A stretch of DNA of 64,000 bases from Streptomyces uncialis (GCF_001905345.1 NZ_LFBV01000004.1:620001-684000), one strand, 5' to 3'; positions 1 to 8,901 are shown, counted from the stretch's first letter. The notes: generated by a model not told the origin, from the sequence alone. A program made the numbers and translations.

Positions 1-1
1 G

Positions 2-424
2 CCGGGGCCCGGCAAGCGTCCGCGCTCCTCGATCGCCCCGACCATCGTCCTCGACCGGAACGCGCGGCCCGTCCTCGCGCTCGGTTCGCCCGGCGGTGCG
101 ACGATCGTCACCACCGTGCTCCAGACGCTGACCGGGGTGGTCGACCGGGGGCTGCCGCTGGTCGACGCGATCGCGGCGCCGCGGGCCAGTCAGCGCAACC
201 AGGCGACCACGGAGCTCGAACCCGCGCTGTGGGACAGCGCGCTGCGGGCCGAGCTTGAGGCCATCGGGCACGGGTTCCGGCAGAATCCGGAGATCGGGGC
301 GGCGACGGGGGTCCAGCGGTTGGCGGACGGGCGGTGGGTCGCCGCGGCGGAGCGGAGCCGCAGGGGCGGCGGGTCGGCGATGGTCGTGTCGCCTTCCCCC
401 GCCTCTCCGGGGCCCCTCGGCTGA
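2..424 (+). CDS. Gamma-glutamyltransferase, C-terminal fragment (cut by window edge)
   Basis: This is the last ~140 residues of a gamma-glutamyltranspeptidase, an Ntn hydrolase that cleaves gamma-glutamyl bonds in glutathione and related compounds. The fragment shows the small-subunit signatures S-S-I-A-P-T, the G-S-P-G-G oxyanion loop and an A-A-P-R-A motif near the end. The catalytic Thr and the large subunit lie left of the window. The reading frame is open from base 2 to the TGA at 422-424. Family assignment is firm; substrate and export cannot be judged from this piece. Confidence 0.88.
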   Translation, partial: PGPGKRPRSSIAPTIVLDRNARPVLALGSPGGATIVTTVLQTLTGVVDRGLPLVDAIAAPRASQRNQATTELEPALWDSALRAELEAIGHGFRQNPEIGAATGVQRLADGRWVAAAERSRRGGGSAMVVSPSPASPGPLG

Positions 425-1152
425 GCGGTCCCCGTTCGCCCGGGTCGCTCGTCGGGTGCGCCTCAGGGTGCTGCCTCTGGCTGTTGTCTTGCGGCTGCGG
501 GTTGGCCCTCGTCTTCGCGCAGTTCCCCGCGCCCCTGGATGCTGCCCCTGTTCGTCGCTCTTCGGGTGCGGGCCGGTTCTCGTCTTTTGCGCAGTTCCCC
601 GCGCCCCTTTGGGGCGCACCCTGTTTGTTCTTCGGGTCGGTGCCGGTCGGGATTCTCCGTCCTCGCTCCAACGCGCTCGGTACGGACGTTCAGTGGCCGT
701 ACTGGTGGCGTCGGAGTCTGCGGGCAGAGATTCCCGCCCACCCCCTCCCGCAGCAGCGCGACTGCGCGAGGAGGGGGGTTCCGCGAGCGAAGTGCCCGCA
801 GCCGAGGGACGGCCTCAGGCGGGCGCCCCTCAGGGGCGCGGGGAACTGCGCGAGCAACCAAGAACCATCCGCAGCCGAACGGGACCGCAAGGGGCGCGAC
901 CTAAGGGGCGCGGGGAACTGCGCACCCCCGTCCGACCCGCACAGGGACAAGTACGCCCAGCGCAGGAAACCCAGGGGCGCGAGGAACTGCGCAACCACGG
1001 GCGGCCTGCACCAGGGACAAGTGCGTTCAGGGGCACACACCTGGAAGCGCAAGCGAAGGCGGCCCGCGGGGAACTGCGCACCCACGGGCGGCCTGCACAG
1101 GGACAAGTGCGTTCAGGGGCACACACCTGGAGGCGCAAGCGAAGGCGGACCG
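425..1152. repeat. Repeat cluster 1: inverted-arm array of the 20-bp core
   Basis: There is no credible gene here. Reverse-oriented copies of the core (consensus AGGGGCGCGGGGAACTGCGC) lie at 517-536 and 589-608. Forward copies lie at 832-851, 904-923 and 973-992, with a truncated one ending at 1079. The middle part (~650-790) shares GGTCGGGATTCTCCGTCCTCG-like sequence with the cluster near 21.4 kb. It sits between the convergent GGT and map genes, so it could serve as a terminator region, but the other clusters are not all between convergent genes. Confidence 0.85.
995..1148. repeat. ~67-bp direct repeat (995-1062 and 1082-1148)
   Basis: Two nearly identical copies differ by one inserted base and one substitution and are separated by a stub of the 20-bp core. 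The pair looks like a recent local duplication inside the repeat cluster. Confidence 0.85.
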
Positions 1153-1920
1153 TCAGAGGGAGGTCAGGACGCGAGGTCCCGTGTCGGTGATCGCGACAGT
1201 GTGCTCGACGTGCGCCGCCCTGCTCCCGTCCCCGGTGACCAGCGTCCACCCGTCCGCCGCCTCGCGATACCCGTCCCGCCCACCACCGATCAGCATGGGC
1301 TCGATCGCGAGCACCATCCCGTGCCGCAGCCGCATCCCCCGCCCCGGACGGCCTTCGTTGGGCACCGCCGGGTCCTCATGCATCCGGCGCCCGATCCCGT
1401 GCCCCCCGAACCCCTCCGGGATGCCGTATCCGGCGTCCCGGCACACCGTGCCGACGGCGTGCGCGATGTCCCCGATGCGATTGCCGACCACGGCCGCCTC
1501 GATCCCCGCCGCCAGCGCCCGCTCGGCCGTCGCGATCAGCCGGAGGTCGGCGGCCCGGGGCGTACCCACCGTGAAGCTGACGGCCGAGTCGCCCACCCAG
1601 CCCCCCAGCGCCGCCCCGAAGTCCGCGGAGACCAGGTCACCGTCCCGCAGCGGCTCGTCCGTGGGGATGCCGTGCACGATCGCGTCGTTCACGGAGACAC
1701 AGAGCACCGCGGGGAAGGGCATCGGCGCGAACGCCGGGTGATAGCCGAGGAACGGCGAGGTCGCCCCCGCCTCGTGCAGCACCTCGCGGGCCACCACGTC
1801 GAGCTGCCGGGGGGAGACCCCCACCCGGGCCGCCTGCCGTACGGCCGTGAGCGCTTGGGCGACGACGCGGCCGGGCACACGCATCGCGTCGATCGATACA
1901 TCCGTCTTGAGTTCCACCAT
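1153..1920 (-). CDS. map: Methionine aminopeptidase, type I
   Basis: A 255-residue type I methionine aminopeptidase, which removes the initiator Met from nascent proteins in the cytoplasm. All metal and catalytic ligands are visible: His83 (IVHGIP), Asp100 (SADFG), Asp111 (GDS), His174 (GGHGIG), Glu207 (AIEPM) and Glu239 (HVEHT). The ATG at 1918-1920 gives the canonical length; a longer frame upstream has no support. It is transcribed divergently from the small HTH regulator across a perfect 12-bp palindrome. Being next to a dedicated regulator suggests a conditional second Map rather than the housekeeping copy usually found with ribosomal genes; this is inference. Confidence 0.95.
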   Translation of the reverse strand: MVELKTDVSIDAMRVPGRVVAQALTAVRQAARVGVSPRQLDVVAREVLHEAGATSPFLGYHPAFAPMPFPAVLCVSVNDAIVHGIPTDEPLRDGDLVSADFGAALGGWVGDSAVSFTVGTPRAADLRLIATAERALAAGIEAAVVGNRIGDIAHAVGTVCRDAGYGIPEGFGGHGIGRRMHEDPAVPNEGRPGRGMRLRHGMVLAIEPMLIGGGRDGYREAADGWTLVTGDGSRAAHVEHTVAITDTGPRVLTSL

Positions 1921-1929
1921 GCCAATTAC

Positions 1930-1941
1930 TATACCGGTATA
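1930..1941. promoter_or_regulatory. Perfect palindrome TATACCGGTATA in the map/HTH divergent promoter
   Basis: A perfect 12-bp AT-flanked palindrome lies 9 bp from the map start and ~20-30 bp from the HTH start, overlapping possible -10 elements for both directions. It is the natural candidate operator for the adjacent XRE-type regulator. Confidence 0.6.
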
Positions 1942-1971
1942 AGAATGGGGTTCGGCGCTAGAATGCCTTCC

Positions 1972-2223
1972 ATGGTGCGAACACCCCTGACCCAGGAAGA
2001 GCGCGAGCGCGGCGAACGGCTCGGCCGGCTGCTGCGCGAGGCGCGCGGCGCGCGCAGCATGGCGGAGGTCGCCGCCGAGGCGGATCTCTCGCCGGAGACG
2101 CTCCGCAAGATCGAGACGGGCCGGGCGCCGACCCCGGCGCTCTTCACGGTCGCCGCGCTGGCCCGTGTACTGGGGCTCTCGCTGGACGAGCTGGTCGTGC
2201 GCTGCGCGCTCGTCGTGGCGTGA
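1972..2223 (+). CDS. Small XRE-family helix-turn-helix regulator
   Basis: An 83-residue protein made of almost nothing but a Cro/CI-type HTH (GRLLREARGARSMAEVAAEA, then LSPETLRKIETGRAPTP). The start may be the ATG at 1972 or the in-frame ATG at 1963. It has no effector domain. It is divergent from map with the TATACCGGTATA palindrome between them, so the likely role is autoregulation and control of map. The ligand or signal is unknown. Confidence 0.85.
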   Translation: MVRTPLTQEERERGERLGRLLREARGARSMAEVAAEADLSPETLRKIETGRAPTPALFTVAALARVLGLSLDELVVRCALVVA

Positions 2224-2566
2224 GCGGGCGCGGGTGGCGGGTCGGGTGAACCGGGGAGCGGTGGCCGTGATCCTGGCCACCTTCCGTGGTGTCCCGCTCT
2301 CTTTCCGTAGTCGCGTCTAGTGATCAAGTCGTAGACGTGCTGCGCATGATGGGCCGGGAGTTCTCCTGCCGCCGCCGTGTTCGGGCTGCGCCGCCGACGG
2401 TACGCGGGCGAGGTCGACGCAACATTGGTCTGCCTGAACTGTCGCGAGTGGCCGGTTTCGCCCGGGAATCGTGGACGTGCTTTGGAAACGGCGCGTAGCC
2501 ATCCTGTAACACCGTGGGTGTTGGCTACCGGACTGCCGGGCTCCAGTCGCACGGGGGCGAGCTTCG
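2224..2566. other. Intergenic region with no recognised gene
   Basis: 343 bp between the HTH gene and the Pro-rich protein. It includes a stretch less GC-rich than its surroundings (~2285-2335 and ~2420-2520) that presumably holds the promoter of the downstream gene. I could not identify convincing -35/-10 pairs, and the short open frames here have no supporting start signals. Confidence 0.5.
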
Positions 2567-4783
2567 ATGAGTGTGCATCAACTCCCTGAACAAATCGGGG
2601 AGTTCGCGGTCTATTTCAACAACCTGCTGGCGCGCGTGGATCAGGCGGCCGGCTGGTGCGGTGTGTTCTGGCAACGGGACCCCGACGGCATGCGGGCCTG
2701 TCTCGACGGGCGCGAAGTGCCGCCCTGGGATGTCGTCGAGGCCCTGCTCCAGGATCTCGCGGCGGATCAGGGCGCCCGTGTGGCCCGGATCGAGACGGCC
2801 CGCGCCCGTGCGTTGCACGCCGCGTCACTGAGTGTCTTCGACACCCGCCCCGGCGGCCGTGACGTGCTCGGCGAACGGCTCGGCGTGATGCTCGGGGAGC
2901 AGCGGTACGCGGCGGAGCGCCGACTGGAGCTCGGACGGCTGATCGGCACCGCCGCCTCCCCCGAGGAGGCCGACGAGTACCGCCGCGATCTGGCCTGGGC
3001 CCAGGACGACCATGAACGCGCCACCGCGCGCTGCGGTGAACTGCGGGCCCGGCTGGCGGAGCTGGAACGGCGCGCGGGCGCCATGGGCACGCCGTCCGCC
3101 GGTGCCGGAGCGGGTACGGGTACGGGTGCGGGTGCGGACGGCACCGGGTCCGAGCATGTCGTACCCGTTCAGCGCCGGTCCGCCGGGGACGACGACCCGT
3201 TGACCGGCCCCCTTCCGCGCCCCGCGGAACGTGCCGCGTACCCGACCGGCGCCCAAGGCCCGGTGGGTCGCCCGGACGACGACCACCCCGCCGGAAGACC
3301 GGCCGAACGGACCGCCGAACGAACCGCACCCCGGGCGCCCGGATCGCCTGGGCCCGCCGACCGCACCGCACCGGACGGCCGACCGGACCGCCCCGGTTCC
3401 CCGCGCCGCTTCCCGCACACCCCGACCCCCGCGTCCGGCACCGCCGACCCGGCTCCCGTCCCGTCCGGCCCCGCCGCAGGTGCCCCGGAACACCCGTACG
3501 GGCCGGGCCCGGCCCGCGCGTACCGTTCGGGCCCCGACGGCGAGCGCACCTCCGCCGAGCCCGTGCCCGGCCGGGAGCCGTCCTCCCCGGGGTACGCCAC
3601 GGGCGGGCCGTACACCCCCCAGGGCTCCGGCGCCCCGGGGGCACCGGGTGCCGCGCCCGGGTACGACGGTCTTCCCGCCCCTGACGGGACCGGAGGCGGC
3701 CGACCGGCACCGGACCGGGGCACTCCCGGCGGGCATCCCCGCCATACGCCCCCCGGCCCCGGCACCCCGGTGATACGCCCGCCCCGGGTCCCCGGCGCAC
3801 CGGCCCCCGGTACCCGCACCCCGGACCCCCGTCCACCACGCTTCCCCCAGCAGGCCCAGCAGGGGGCGGGTGGGCCTGCCGCGTGGACCCCGGCCCCCGG
3901 TGCCGGTCCCGTGTCCGGTCCCGGGCCGGGGCGCGGTACCCGCTCCCCGTACCCGGATCCCGCCTTCCCGGGCGCCCCCGGTCCGACGGCCGACCCCGCC
4001 CCGTGGACCGGCCCGGCCCCCGCGCCCGGCCCCGGTGACCCCGCCCCGCCCGGCGGCTCCCGTCCCGCCCCGCGCCAGCGCCCGGGGCGTCGGCTGCGCG
4101 GTGCCCGGTTCGCCGGGGCGGACGACAGCGCCGACCCGGGTCCGGCCGCTGCGCCCACGCCACCGAGCGGGACCAAGGCACCGCGCGGTGCCCGGTTCGC
4201 GGGGGCCCTCGGCCGCCGCGAGCGCACGCCCCCGCCCGAACCGGCGCCGGACGGCGCCGCCCTGCGGGCCACCGCCGAGGCCGTCGACCGGTTGGTGCGG
4301 CTGCGGTCCGAGGGCCGTGGCGGGGAGGCGCACGGGGTGCTGGTGGAGGCCGCGTACGGCCCCGCCGACCGGTTCCCGCTGCTCGCCGCCGGACTCCACC
4401 GCGCCGGGCTCGCCGCCGACTGGGCCACCCTGCTGTGGGAGGCGGCGTCCCTGCCCGTGGAACGGCTCGTCGCGATCGCCGACGTGCTCGCCTCCGCAGG
4501 GCGCGTCCAGGACGCCGCGCTGCTGCTGCGCCAGGGGGTGGGCCGCCCGCCGTCCGAGATCGGTGAGGTGATCACCGAACTCACCGCCGAGGGCCGCCGC
4601 CGCGAGGTCCGCGCACTGGTCGAGGCGTATGTCAGGGTGCGGACCCCGGAGGAGATCGCGCGCTGCGCCGGTACCGATCCGGCACGGCTGGTCCCGCTGC
4701 TCCTGGCGGCCGCGGAGAAGGTCTCCGACCAGCGGCGCTGGGACCTCGTCCACGCCCTGCGGGTGGCGGGGATCGACACCTGA
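2567..4783 (+). CDS. Large Pro/Gly-rich protein with helical ends, function unknown
   Basis: A 738-residue protein of three parts. The N-terminal ~200 residues are charged and helical (QVHEL-like start, then repeated Arg/Glu/Leu stretches). A ~350-residue low-complexity linker rich in Pro, Gly, Ala, Thr and Arg follows. A conserved-looking C-terminal helical domain (~570-738) contains alpha-solenoid-like Leu/Ala repeats. The peptide GARFAGA occurs twice, near residues 510 and 540, just before the C-terminal domain. A GGGGG Shine-Dalgarno precedes the ATG. No transmembrane segment or catalytic motif is visible. I do not recognise a function; the architecture suggests a scaffold with a disordered linker. 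Confidence 0.8.
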   Translation: MSVHQLPEQIGEFAVYFNNLLARVDQAAGWCGVFWQRDPDGMRACLDGREVPPWDVVEALLQDLAADQGARVARIETARARALHAASLSVFDTRPGGRDVLGERLGVMLGEQRYAAERRLELGRLIGTAASPEEADEYRRDLAWAQDDHERATARCGELRARLAELERRAGAMGTPSAGAGAGTGTGAGADGTGSEHVVPVQRRSAGDDDPLTGPLPRPAERAAYPTGAQGPVGRPDDDHPAGRPAERTAERTAPRAPGSPGPADRTAPDGRPDRPGSPRRFPHTPTPASGTADPAPVPSGPAAGAPEHPYGPGPARAYRSGPDGERTSAEPVPGREPSSPGYATGGPYTPQGSGAPGAPGAAPGYDGLPAPDGTGGGRPAPDRGTPGGHPRHTPPGPGTPVIRPPRVPGAPAPGTRTPDPRPPRFPQQAQQGAGGPAAWTPAPGAGPVSGPGPGRGTRSPYPDPAFPGAPGPTADPAPWTGPAPAPGPGDPAPPGGSRPAPRQRPGRRLRGARFAGADDSADPGPAAAPTPPSGTKAPRGARFAGALGRRERTPPPEPAPDGAALRATAEAVDRLVRLRSEGRGGEAHGVLVEAAYGPADRFPLLAAGLHRAGLAADWATLLWEAASLPVERLVAIADVLASAGRVQDAALLLRQGVGRPPSEIGEVITELTAEGRRREVRALVEAYVRVRTPEEIARCAGTDPARLVPLLLAAAEKVSDQRRWDLVHALRVAGIDT

Positions 4784-5203
4784 GCGGGCCGATCCGCTCG
4801 CGGTCCGGCCGTGGTTCGCCCACCGGCCGCATGCGATCCGCCGACCGCGGCGGGGTCGGCGGCGCGCTCCGTCCCTGTCCGGCCCGCCGGACAGGGACGA
4901 CCCGAACCCGGGCCCGTACCCGCTCGGCGCCCGGCCGAAGCCCCGCCGGCTACGTACCCCTCAGCCCGTACCCGCCCGTGTACCCCTGCCCGAACCCCTC
5001 GCGGTGCCCCGGGCCCTCCCGGGCCGGGGGCTGCCGGCCCGGGCGGTGCGCCGTCGTCGTCCAGCCGGGTAGGAATCGAGATCGACTCACCCGGTTCATG
5101 ACGATGGTCTTGCCCCACTCGTCGGACAGGCTTACGTTCGTCCCCCTACGGCCCGCTTCTACGGGCGTAGAAGCTCTCTGGCGTCCCGTCGAAGGAGCAG
5201 CTC
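4784..5203. other. Intergenic region; promoter of the pyrimidine catabolic genes at its right end
   Basis: 420 bp. The left 300 bp are Pro-codon-like low-complexity sequence with no gene. The right end holds a plausible promoter (TTGCCC at 5110-5115, TACGTT at 5133-5138, 17-bp spacer), followed by the palindrome at 5155-5174 and the GAAGGAG ribosome-binding site at 5191-5197. Confidence 0.5.
5155..5174. promoter_or_regulatory. Operator-like inverted repeat before the ureidopropionase gene
   Basis: GCTTCTACGGGCGTAGAAGC has perfect 9-bp arms around a 2-bp centre. It sits ~15 bp downstream of the proposed -10 and 30 bp before the start codon, the classic place for a repressor site. No regulator gene is adjacent. 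Confidence 0.6.
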
Positions 5204-6046
5204 TTGGCACCCGTCGTCCGCGCCGCACTGGTCCAGGCAACCTGGACCGGCGACAGCGAATCCATGATCGCCAAACACGAGGAGCACGCCCGGGAGGCCG
5301 CCCGGCAGGGGGCGGAGGTCATCGGGTTCCAGGAGGTGTTCAACGCCCCGTACTTCTGCCAGGTGCAGGAGCCCGAGCACTACCGGTGGGCGGAACCGGT
5401 GCCGGACGGGCCCACGGTCACCCGGATGAAGGCGCTCGCCGCCGAGCTGCGCCTGGTCATGGTCGTCCCCGTCTTCGAGGTCGAACAGGCGGGCTTCTAC
5501 TACAACACCGCGGCCGTGATCGACGCCGACGGCAGCTACCTCGGCAAGTACCGCAAGCACCACATCCCCCAGGTCAAGGGGTTCTGGGAGAAGTACTACT
5601 TCAAACCCGGCAACCTGGGCTGGCCCGTCTTCGACACGGCAGTGGGACGCGTCGGCGTGTACATCTGCTACGACCGGCACTTCCCCGAAGGCTGGCGGCA
5701 ACTCGGCCTGAACGGCGCCCAGCTGGTCTACAACCCGTCCGCCACGTCACGCGGACTCTCCGCGCATCTGTGGCAGCTCGAACAGCCCGCGGCGGCCGTC
5801 GCCAACGAGTACTTCATCGCCGCGATCAACCGCGTCGGACGGGAGGAGTACGGCGACAACGACTTCTACGGCACCAGCTACTTCGTGGACCCGCGCGGGC
5901 AGTTCGTCGGTGAACCGGCCGGGGACCAGGCGGAGGAACTCCTGGTCCGGGACCTCGACCTCGGACTGATCGACGAGGTCCGCACCCAGTGGGCGTTCTA
6001 CCGCGACCGCCGCCCCGACGCCTACGAAGGGCTGGTCCAGCCGTGA
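5204..6046 (+). CDS. Nitrilase-superfamily amidohydrolase, probable beta-ureidopropionase
   Basis: A 280-residue carbon-nitrogen hydrolase. The Glu-Lys-Cys triad is visible in GFQEVFN (Glu ~44), KYRKHHIP (Lys) and YICYDRHFPE (Cys). The family cleaves N-carbamoyl groups. With dihydropyrimidinase and an aminotransferase alongside, the likely reaction is N-carbamoyl-beta-alanine to beta-alanine, CO2 and ammonia; N-carbamoylputrescine amidase is the alternative. The TTG start at 5204 is chosen for its GAAGGAG site 6 bp upstream. The stop overlaps the GTG of the next gene by 4 nt, so the two are translationally coupled. Confidence 0.88.
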   Translation: MAPVVRAALVQATWTGDSESMIAKHEEHAREAARQGAEVIGFQEVFNAPYFCQVQEPEHYRWAEPVPDGPTVTRMKALAAELRLVMVVPVFEVEQAGFYYNTAAVIDADGSYLGKYRKHHIPQVKGFWEKYYFKPGNLGWPVFDTAVGRVGVYICYDRHFPEGWRQLGLNGAQLVYNPSATSRGLSAHLWQLEQPAAAVANEYFIAAINRVGREEYGDNDFYGTSYFVDPRGQFVGEPAGDQAEELLVRDLDLGLIDEVRTQWAFYRDRRPDAYEGLVQP

Positions 6047-7326
6047 GCGAGCTGTACGAGCGGCACCGGGCCGTGCTGCCGCAGTGGCTGGCCCTGTACT
6101 ACCGCGAACCCCTCGAACTCACGCACGGCGAGGGACGTCATGTCTGGGCCGCCGACGGCACCAAGTACCTCGACTTCTTCGGCGGCATCCTCACCACGAT
6201 GACCGCGCACGCCCTGCCCGAGGTCACCAAGGCCGTCGCCGAGCAGGCCGGACGGATCATCCACTCCTCGACGCTGTACCTCGACCGGCCGATGGTCGAA
6301 CTCGCGGAACGGATCGCCGCGCTCTCCGGAATCCCTGACGCCCGGGTCTTCTTCACGACCTCCGGCACCGAGGCGAACGACGCGGCCCTCCTGCTGGCGA
6401 CCGCGTACCGCCGCTCCAACCAGATCCTCGCGCTGCGCAACAGCTACCACGGCCGCTCCTTCAGCGCCGTCGGCATCACCGGCAACCGGGGCTGGTCCCC
6501 GACGAGCCTGTCACCGCTCCAGACCCTCTACGTGCACGGGGGCGTGCGCACCCGGGGCCCGTACGCGGAGCTGTCCGACGCCGCGTTCATCGACGCCTGC
6601 ACCGCCGATCTGGAGGATCTGCTGGGCCAGACGCGCGGGGGAGCGGCGGCCCTCATCGCCGAACCCGTGCAGGGCGTCGGCGGGTTCACCTCCCCGCCGG
6701 ACGGGCTGTTCGCGGCGTTCCGCGAGGTGCTGAAGCGGCACGGCATCCTGTGGATCAGCGACGAGGTGCAGACCGGCTGGGGCCGCACCGGCGACCACTT
6801 CTGGGGCTGGCAGGCCCATGACCGCAACGGCCCGCCGGACCTGATCACCTTCGCCAAGGGCATCGGCAACGGCATGTCCATCGGCGGGGTCGTCGCCCGC
6901 GCCGAGATCATGAACTGCCTGGACGCCAACTCCATCTCCACGTTCGGCGGTTCCCCGGTCACCATGGCCGCCGGACTCGCCAACCTCACCTACCTCCTCG
7001 AACGCGACCTCCAGGGCAACGCCCGCCGGGTCGGCGGACTGCTGATCGAACGGCTGCGCGCCGCCGCCGCGCGCGTCCCGGCCGTCCGGGAGGTACGCGG
7101 GCGGGGCCTGATGATCGGGATCGAACTCGTGAGGCCCGGCACCGACGAGGCCGACCCCGACGCCGCGACCGCCGTCCTCGAAGCGGCCCGCGCGGGCGGA
7201 CTGCTGATCGGCAAGGGCGGCGCGTACAACACCAGCGTGCTGCGGATCGCGCCCCCGCTGTCCCTGACCGTCGCCGAGGCGGAACAGGGCGCCGTGATCC
7301 TGGAAGACGCCCTGCGGGCCCTGTAG
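6043..7326 (+). CDS. Class III aminotransferase, probable beta-alanine/omega-amino acid:keto acid type
   Basis: A 427-residue PLP-dependent fold type I enzyme. It shows SGTEAND (phosphate loop), NSYHGRS, DEVQTGWGRTG (Asp that pairs with the PLP pyridine) and the Schiff-base Lys in TFAKGIGNG. It resembles the AGXT2-like branch that transaminates beta-alanine or beta-aminoisobutyrate. The GTG start overlaps the upstream amidohydrolase stop (GTGA), so the enzyme probably consumes that enzyme's product. A hairpin follows before hydA. Confidence 0.88.
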   Translation: MSELYERHRAVLPQWLALYYREPLELTHGEGRHVWAADGTKYLDFFGGILTTMTAHALPEVTKAVAEQAGRIIHSSTLYLDRPMVELAERIAALSGIPDARVFFTTSGTEANDAALLLATAYRRSNQILALRNSYHGRSFSAVGITGNRGWSPTSLSPLQTLYVHGGVRTRGPYAELSDAAFIDACTADLEDLLGQTRGGAAALIAEPVQGVGGFTSPPDGLFAAFREVLKRHGILWISDEVQTGWGRTGDHFWGWQAHDRNGPPDLITFAKGIGNGMSIGGVVARAEIMNCLDANSISTFGGSPVTMAAGLANLTYLLERDLQGNARRVGGLLIERLRAAAARVPAVREVRGRGLMIGIELVRPGTDEADPDAATAVLEAARAGGLLIGKGGAYNTSVLRIAPPLSLTVAEAEQGAVILEDALRAL

Positions 7327-7373
7327 GGCCCCTGTCGCCGCACCCCGTGGCCGGGTGGCCTCCGGTGTCACCC

Positions 7374-7401
7374 CGGGCCGTCCGGCCGTCCGGGCGGCCC
7401 G
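7374..7401 (+). terminator. Hairpin between the aminotransferase and hydA
   Basis: CGGGCCG/CGGCCCG arms with an inner CCGG/CCGG stem make about 12 paired bases with one wobble and a 4-nt loop. It lies 48 bp after the aminotransferase stop. There is no T-tract, so it may be an attenuator or mRNA-stabilising hairpin. Confidence 0.5.
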
Positions 7402-7497
7402 CACGCCCTTCCGGGACGACCGGTCCCGGTAACCCGAGCATCCCGACACCGCCCCGGCGCGGGGCGGTGCCGCACCCGTACGAGAGGGAGCGCCCCC

Positions 7498-8901
7498 ATG
7501 AGCACCCGCACCCTGATCCGCGGCGGACTCGTCGTCACCGCCGCCGAGGAGACCCACGCCGACGTGCTCGTCGAGGACGGCCGGATCGCCGCGCTCGCCG
7601 CGCACGGGACGGACGCCGCGCGCGCGTGGACCGCCGACCGGATCATCGACGCGACCGGCAAGTACGTCATCCCGGGCGGCGTCGACGCCCACACCCATAT
7701 GGAACTGCCGTTCGGCGGCACCGCCGCGTCCGACACCTTCGAGACGGGCACCCGGGCCGCCGCCTGGGGCGGCACCACCACCATCGTGGACTTCGCCGTC
7801 CAGAGCGTCGGCACCTCCCTGCGCGACGGACTGGACGCCTGGCACGCCAAGGCCGACGGCCGCTGCGCCGTCGACTACGGCTTCCATATGATCCTCTCCG
7901 ACGTGAACGAGCACTCCCTGAAGGAGATGGACCTGCTCGTCTCGGAGGGCGTCACCTCCTTCAAGCTCTTCATGGCCTACCCCGGGGTCTTCTACAGCGA
8001 CGACGGACGCATCCTGCGCGCGATGCAACGCGCCTCCGGCAACGGCGGGCTGATCATGATGCACGCCGAGAACGGCATCGCCATCGACGTCCTCGTGGAA
8101 CAGGCCCTCGCGCGCGGGGAGACCTCCCCGCGCCACCACGGAGAGGTCCGCAGGGCCCTGCTGGAGGCCGAGGCGACCCACCGGGCCATCCAGCTCGCCC
8201 GGGTCGCGGACGCGCCCCTGTACATCGTCCATGTGTCCGCCGAGGAGGCCGTCGCCGAACTCGTCGCCGCCCGTGACAAGGGACTGCCCGTCTTCGGCGA
8301 GACCTGCCCCCAGTACCTGTTCCTGTCCACGGACGACCTCGCCGCGCCCGGCTTCGAGGGCGCCAAGTACGTGTGCTCCACCCCGCTGCGCCCCAAGGAG
8401 CACCAGCGGGCGCTGTGGCGCGGACTGCGCACCGACGACCTCCAGGTCGTGTCCACGGACCACTGTCCGTTCTGCTTCAGCGGCCAGAAGGAACTCGGCC
8501 GCGGCGACTTCTCCAAGATCCCCAACGGACTGCCCGGGGTGGAGAACCGAATGGACCTGCTCCACCAGGCCGTCGTGGAAGGGCGCATCAGCCGCCGCCG
8601 CTGGATCGACATCGCCTGCGCCGCCCCGGCCCGGATGTTCGGGCTCTACCCGAAGAAGGGCACCCTCGCGCCCGGCGCGGACGCCGACATCGTGGTGTAC
8701 GACCCGCACGCCGAACAGGTGCTGTCCGCGGACACCCACCACATGAACGTCGACTACTCCGCGTACGAGGGCAAGCGGATCACCGGACAGGTCGAGACCG
8801 TGCTCTCGCGCGGGACGGTCGTCATCGACGGGCGCGCGTACACCGGCCGCGCCGGACACGGGCGCTACACCCCCCGGGGGACCTGCCAGTACCTCGGCTG
8901 A
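7498..8901 (+). CDS. hydA: Dihydropyrimidinase / hydantoinase
   Basis: A 467-residue cyclic amidohydrolase that opens dihydrouracil or dihydrothymine (or 5-substituted hydantoins) to N-carbamoyl amino acids. The binuclear-metal ligands are present: HTHMELPFG (HxH), the carboxylated Lys in TSFKLFMAYPG, His in MMHAENG, His in YIVHVSA and Asp in STDHCPF. A GAGAGGGAG site precedes the ATG. It is followed by the LLM gene after a 127-bp spacer with an unusual palindrome and tandem microrepeats. With the upstream amidohydrolase and aminotransferase it forms the lower reductive pyrimidine pathway. Confidence 0.93.
   Translation: MSTRTLIRGGLVVTAAEETHADVLVEDGRIAALAAHGTDAARAWTADRIIDATGKYVIPGGVDAHTHMELPFGGTAASDTFETGTRAAAWGGTTTIVDFAVQSVGTSLRDGLDAWHAKADGRCAVDYGFHMILSDVNEHSLKEMDLLVSEGVTSFKLFMAYPGVFYSDDGRILRAMQRASGNGGLIMMHAENGIAIDVLVEQALARGETSPRHHGEVRRALLEAEATHRAIQLARVADAPLYIVHVSAEEAVAELVAARDKGLPVFGETCPQYLFLSTDDLAAPGFEGAKYVCSTPLRPKEHQRALWRGLRTDDLQVVSTDHCPFCFSGQKELGRGDFSKIPNGLPGVENRMDLLHQAVVEGRISRRRWIDIACAAPARMFGLYPKKGTLAPGADADIVVYDPHAEQVLSADTHHMNVDYSAYEGKRITGQVETVLSRGTVVIDGRAYTGRAGHGRYTPRGTCQYLG

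Noticed and set aside
2286..2498. 70-codon frame between the HTH gene and the Pro-rich protein
   Set aside because: No domain, no ribosome-binding site, and it covers the likely promoter region of the downstream gene.
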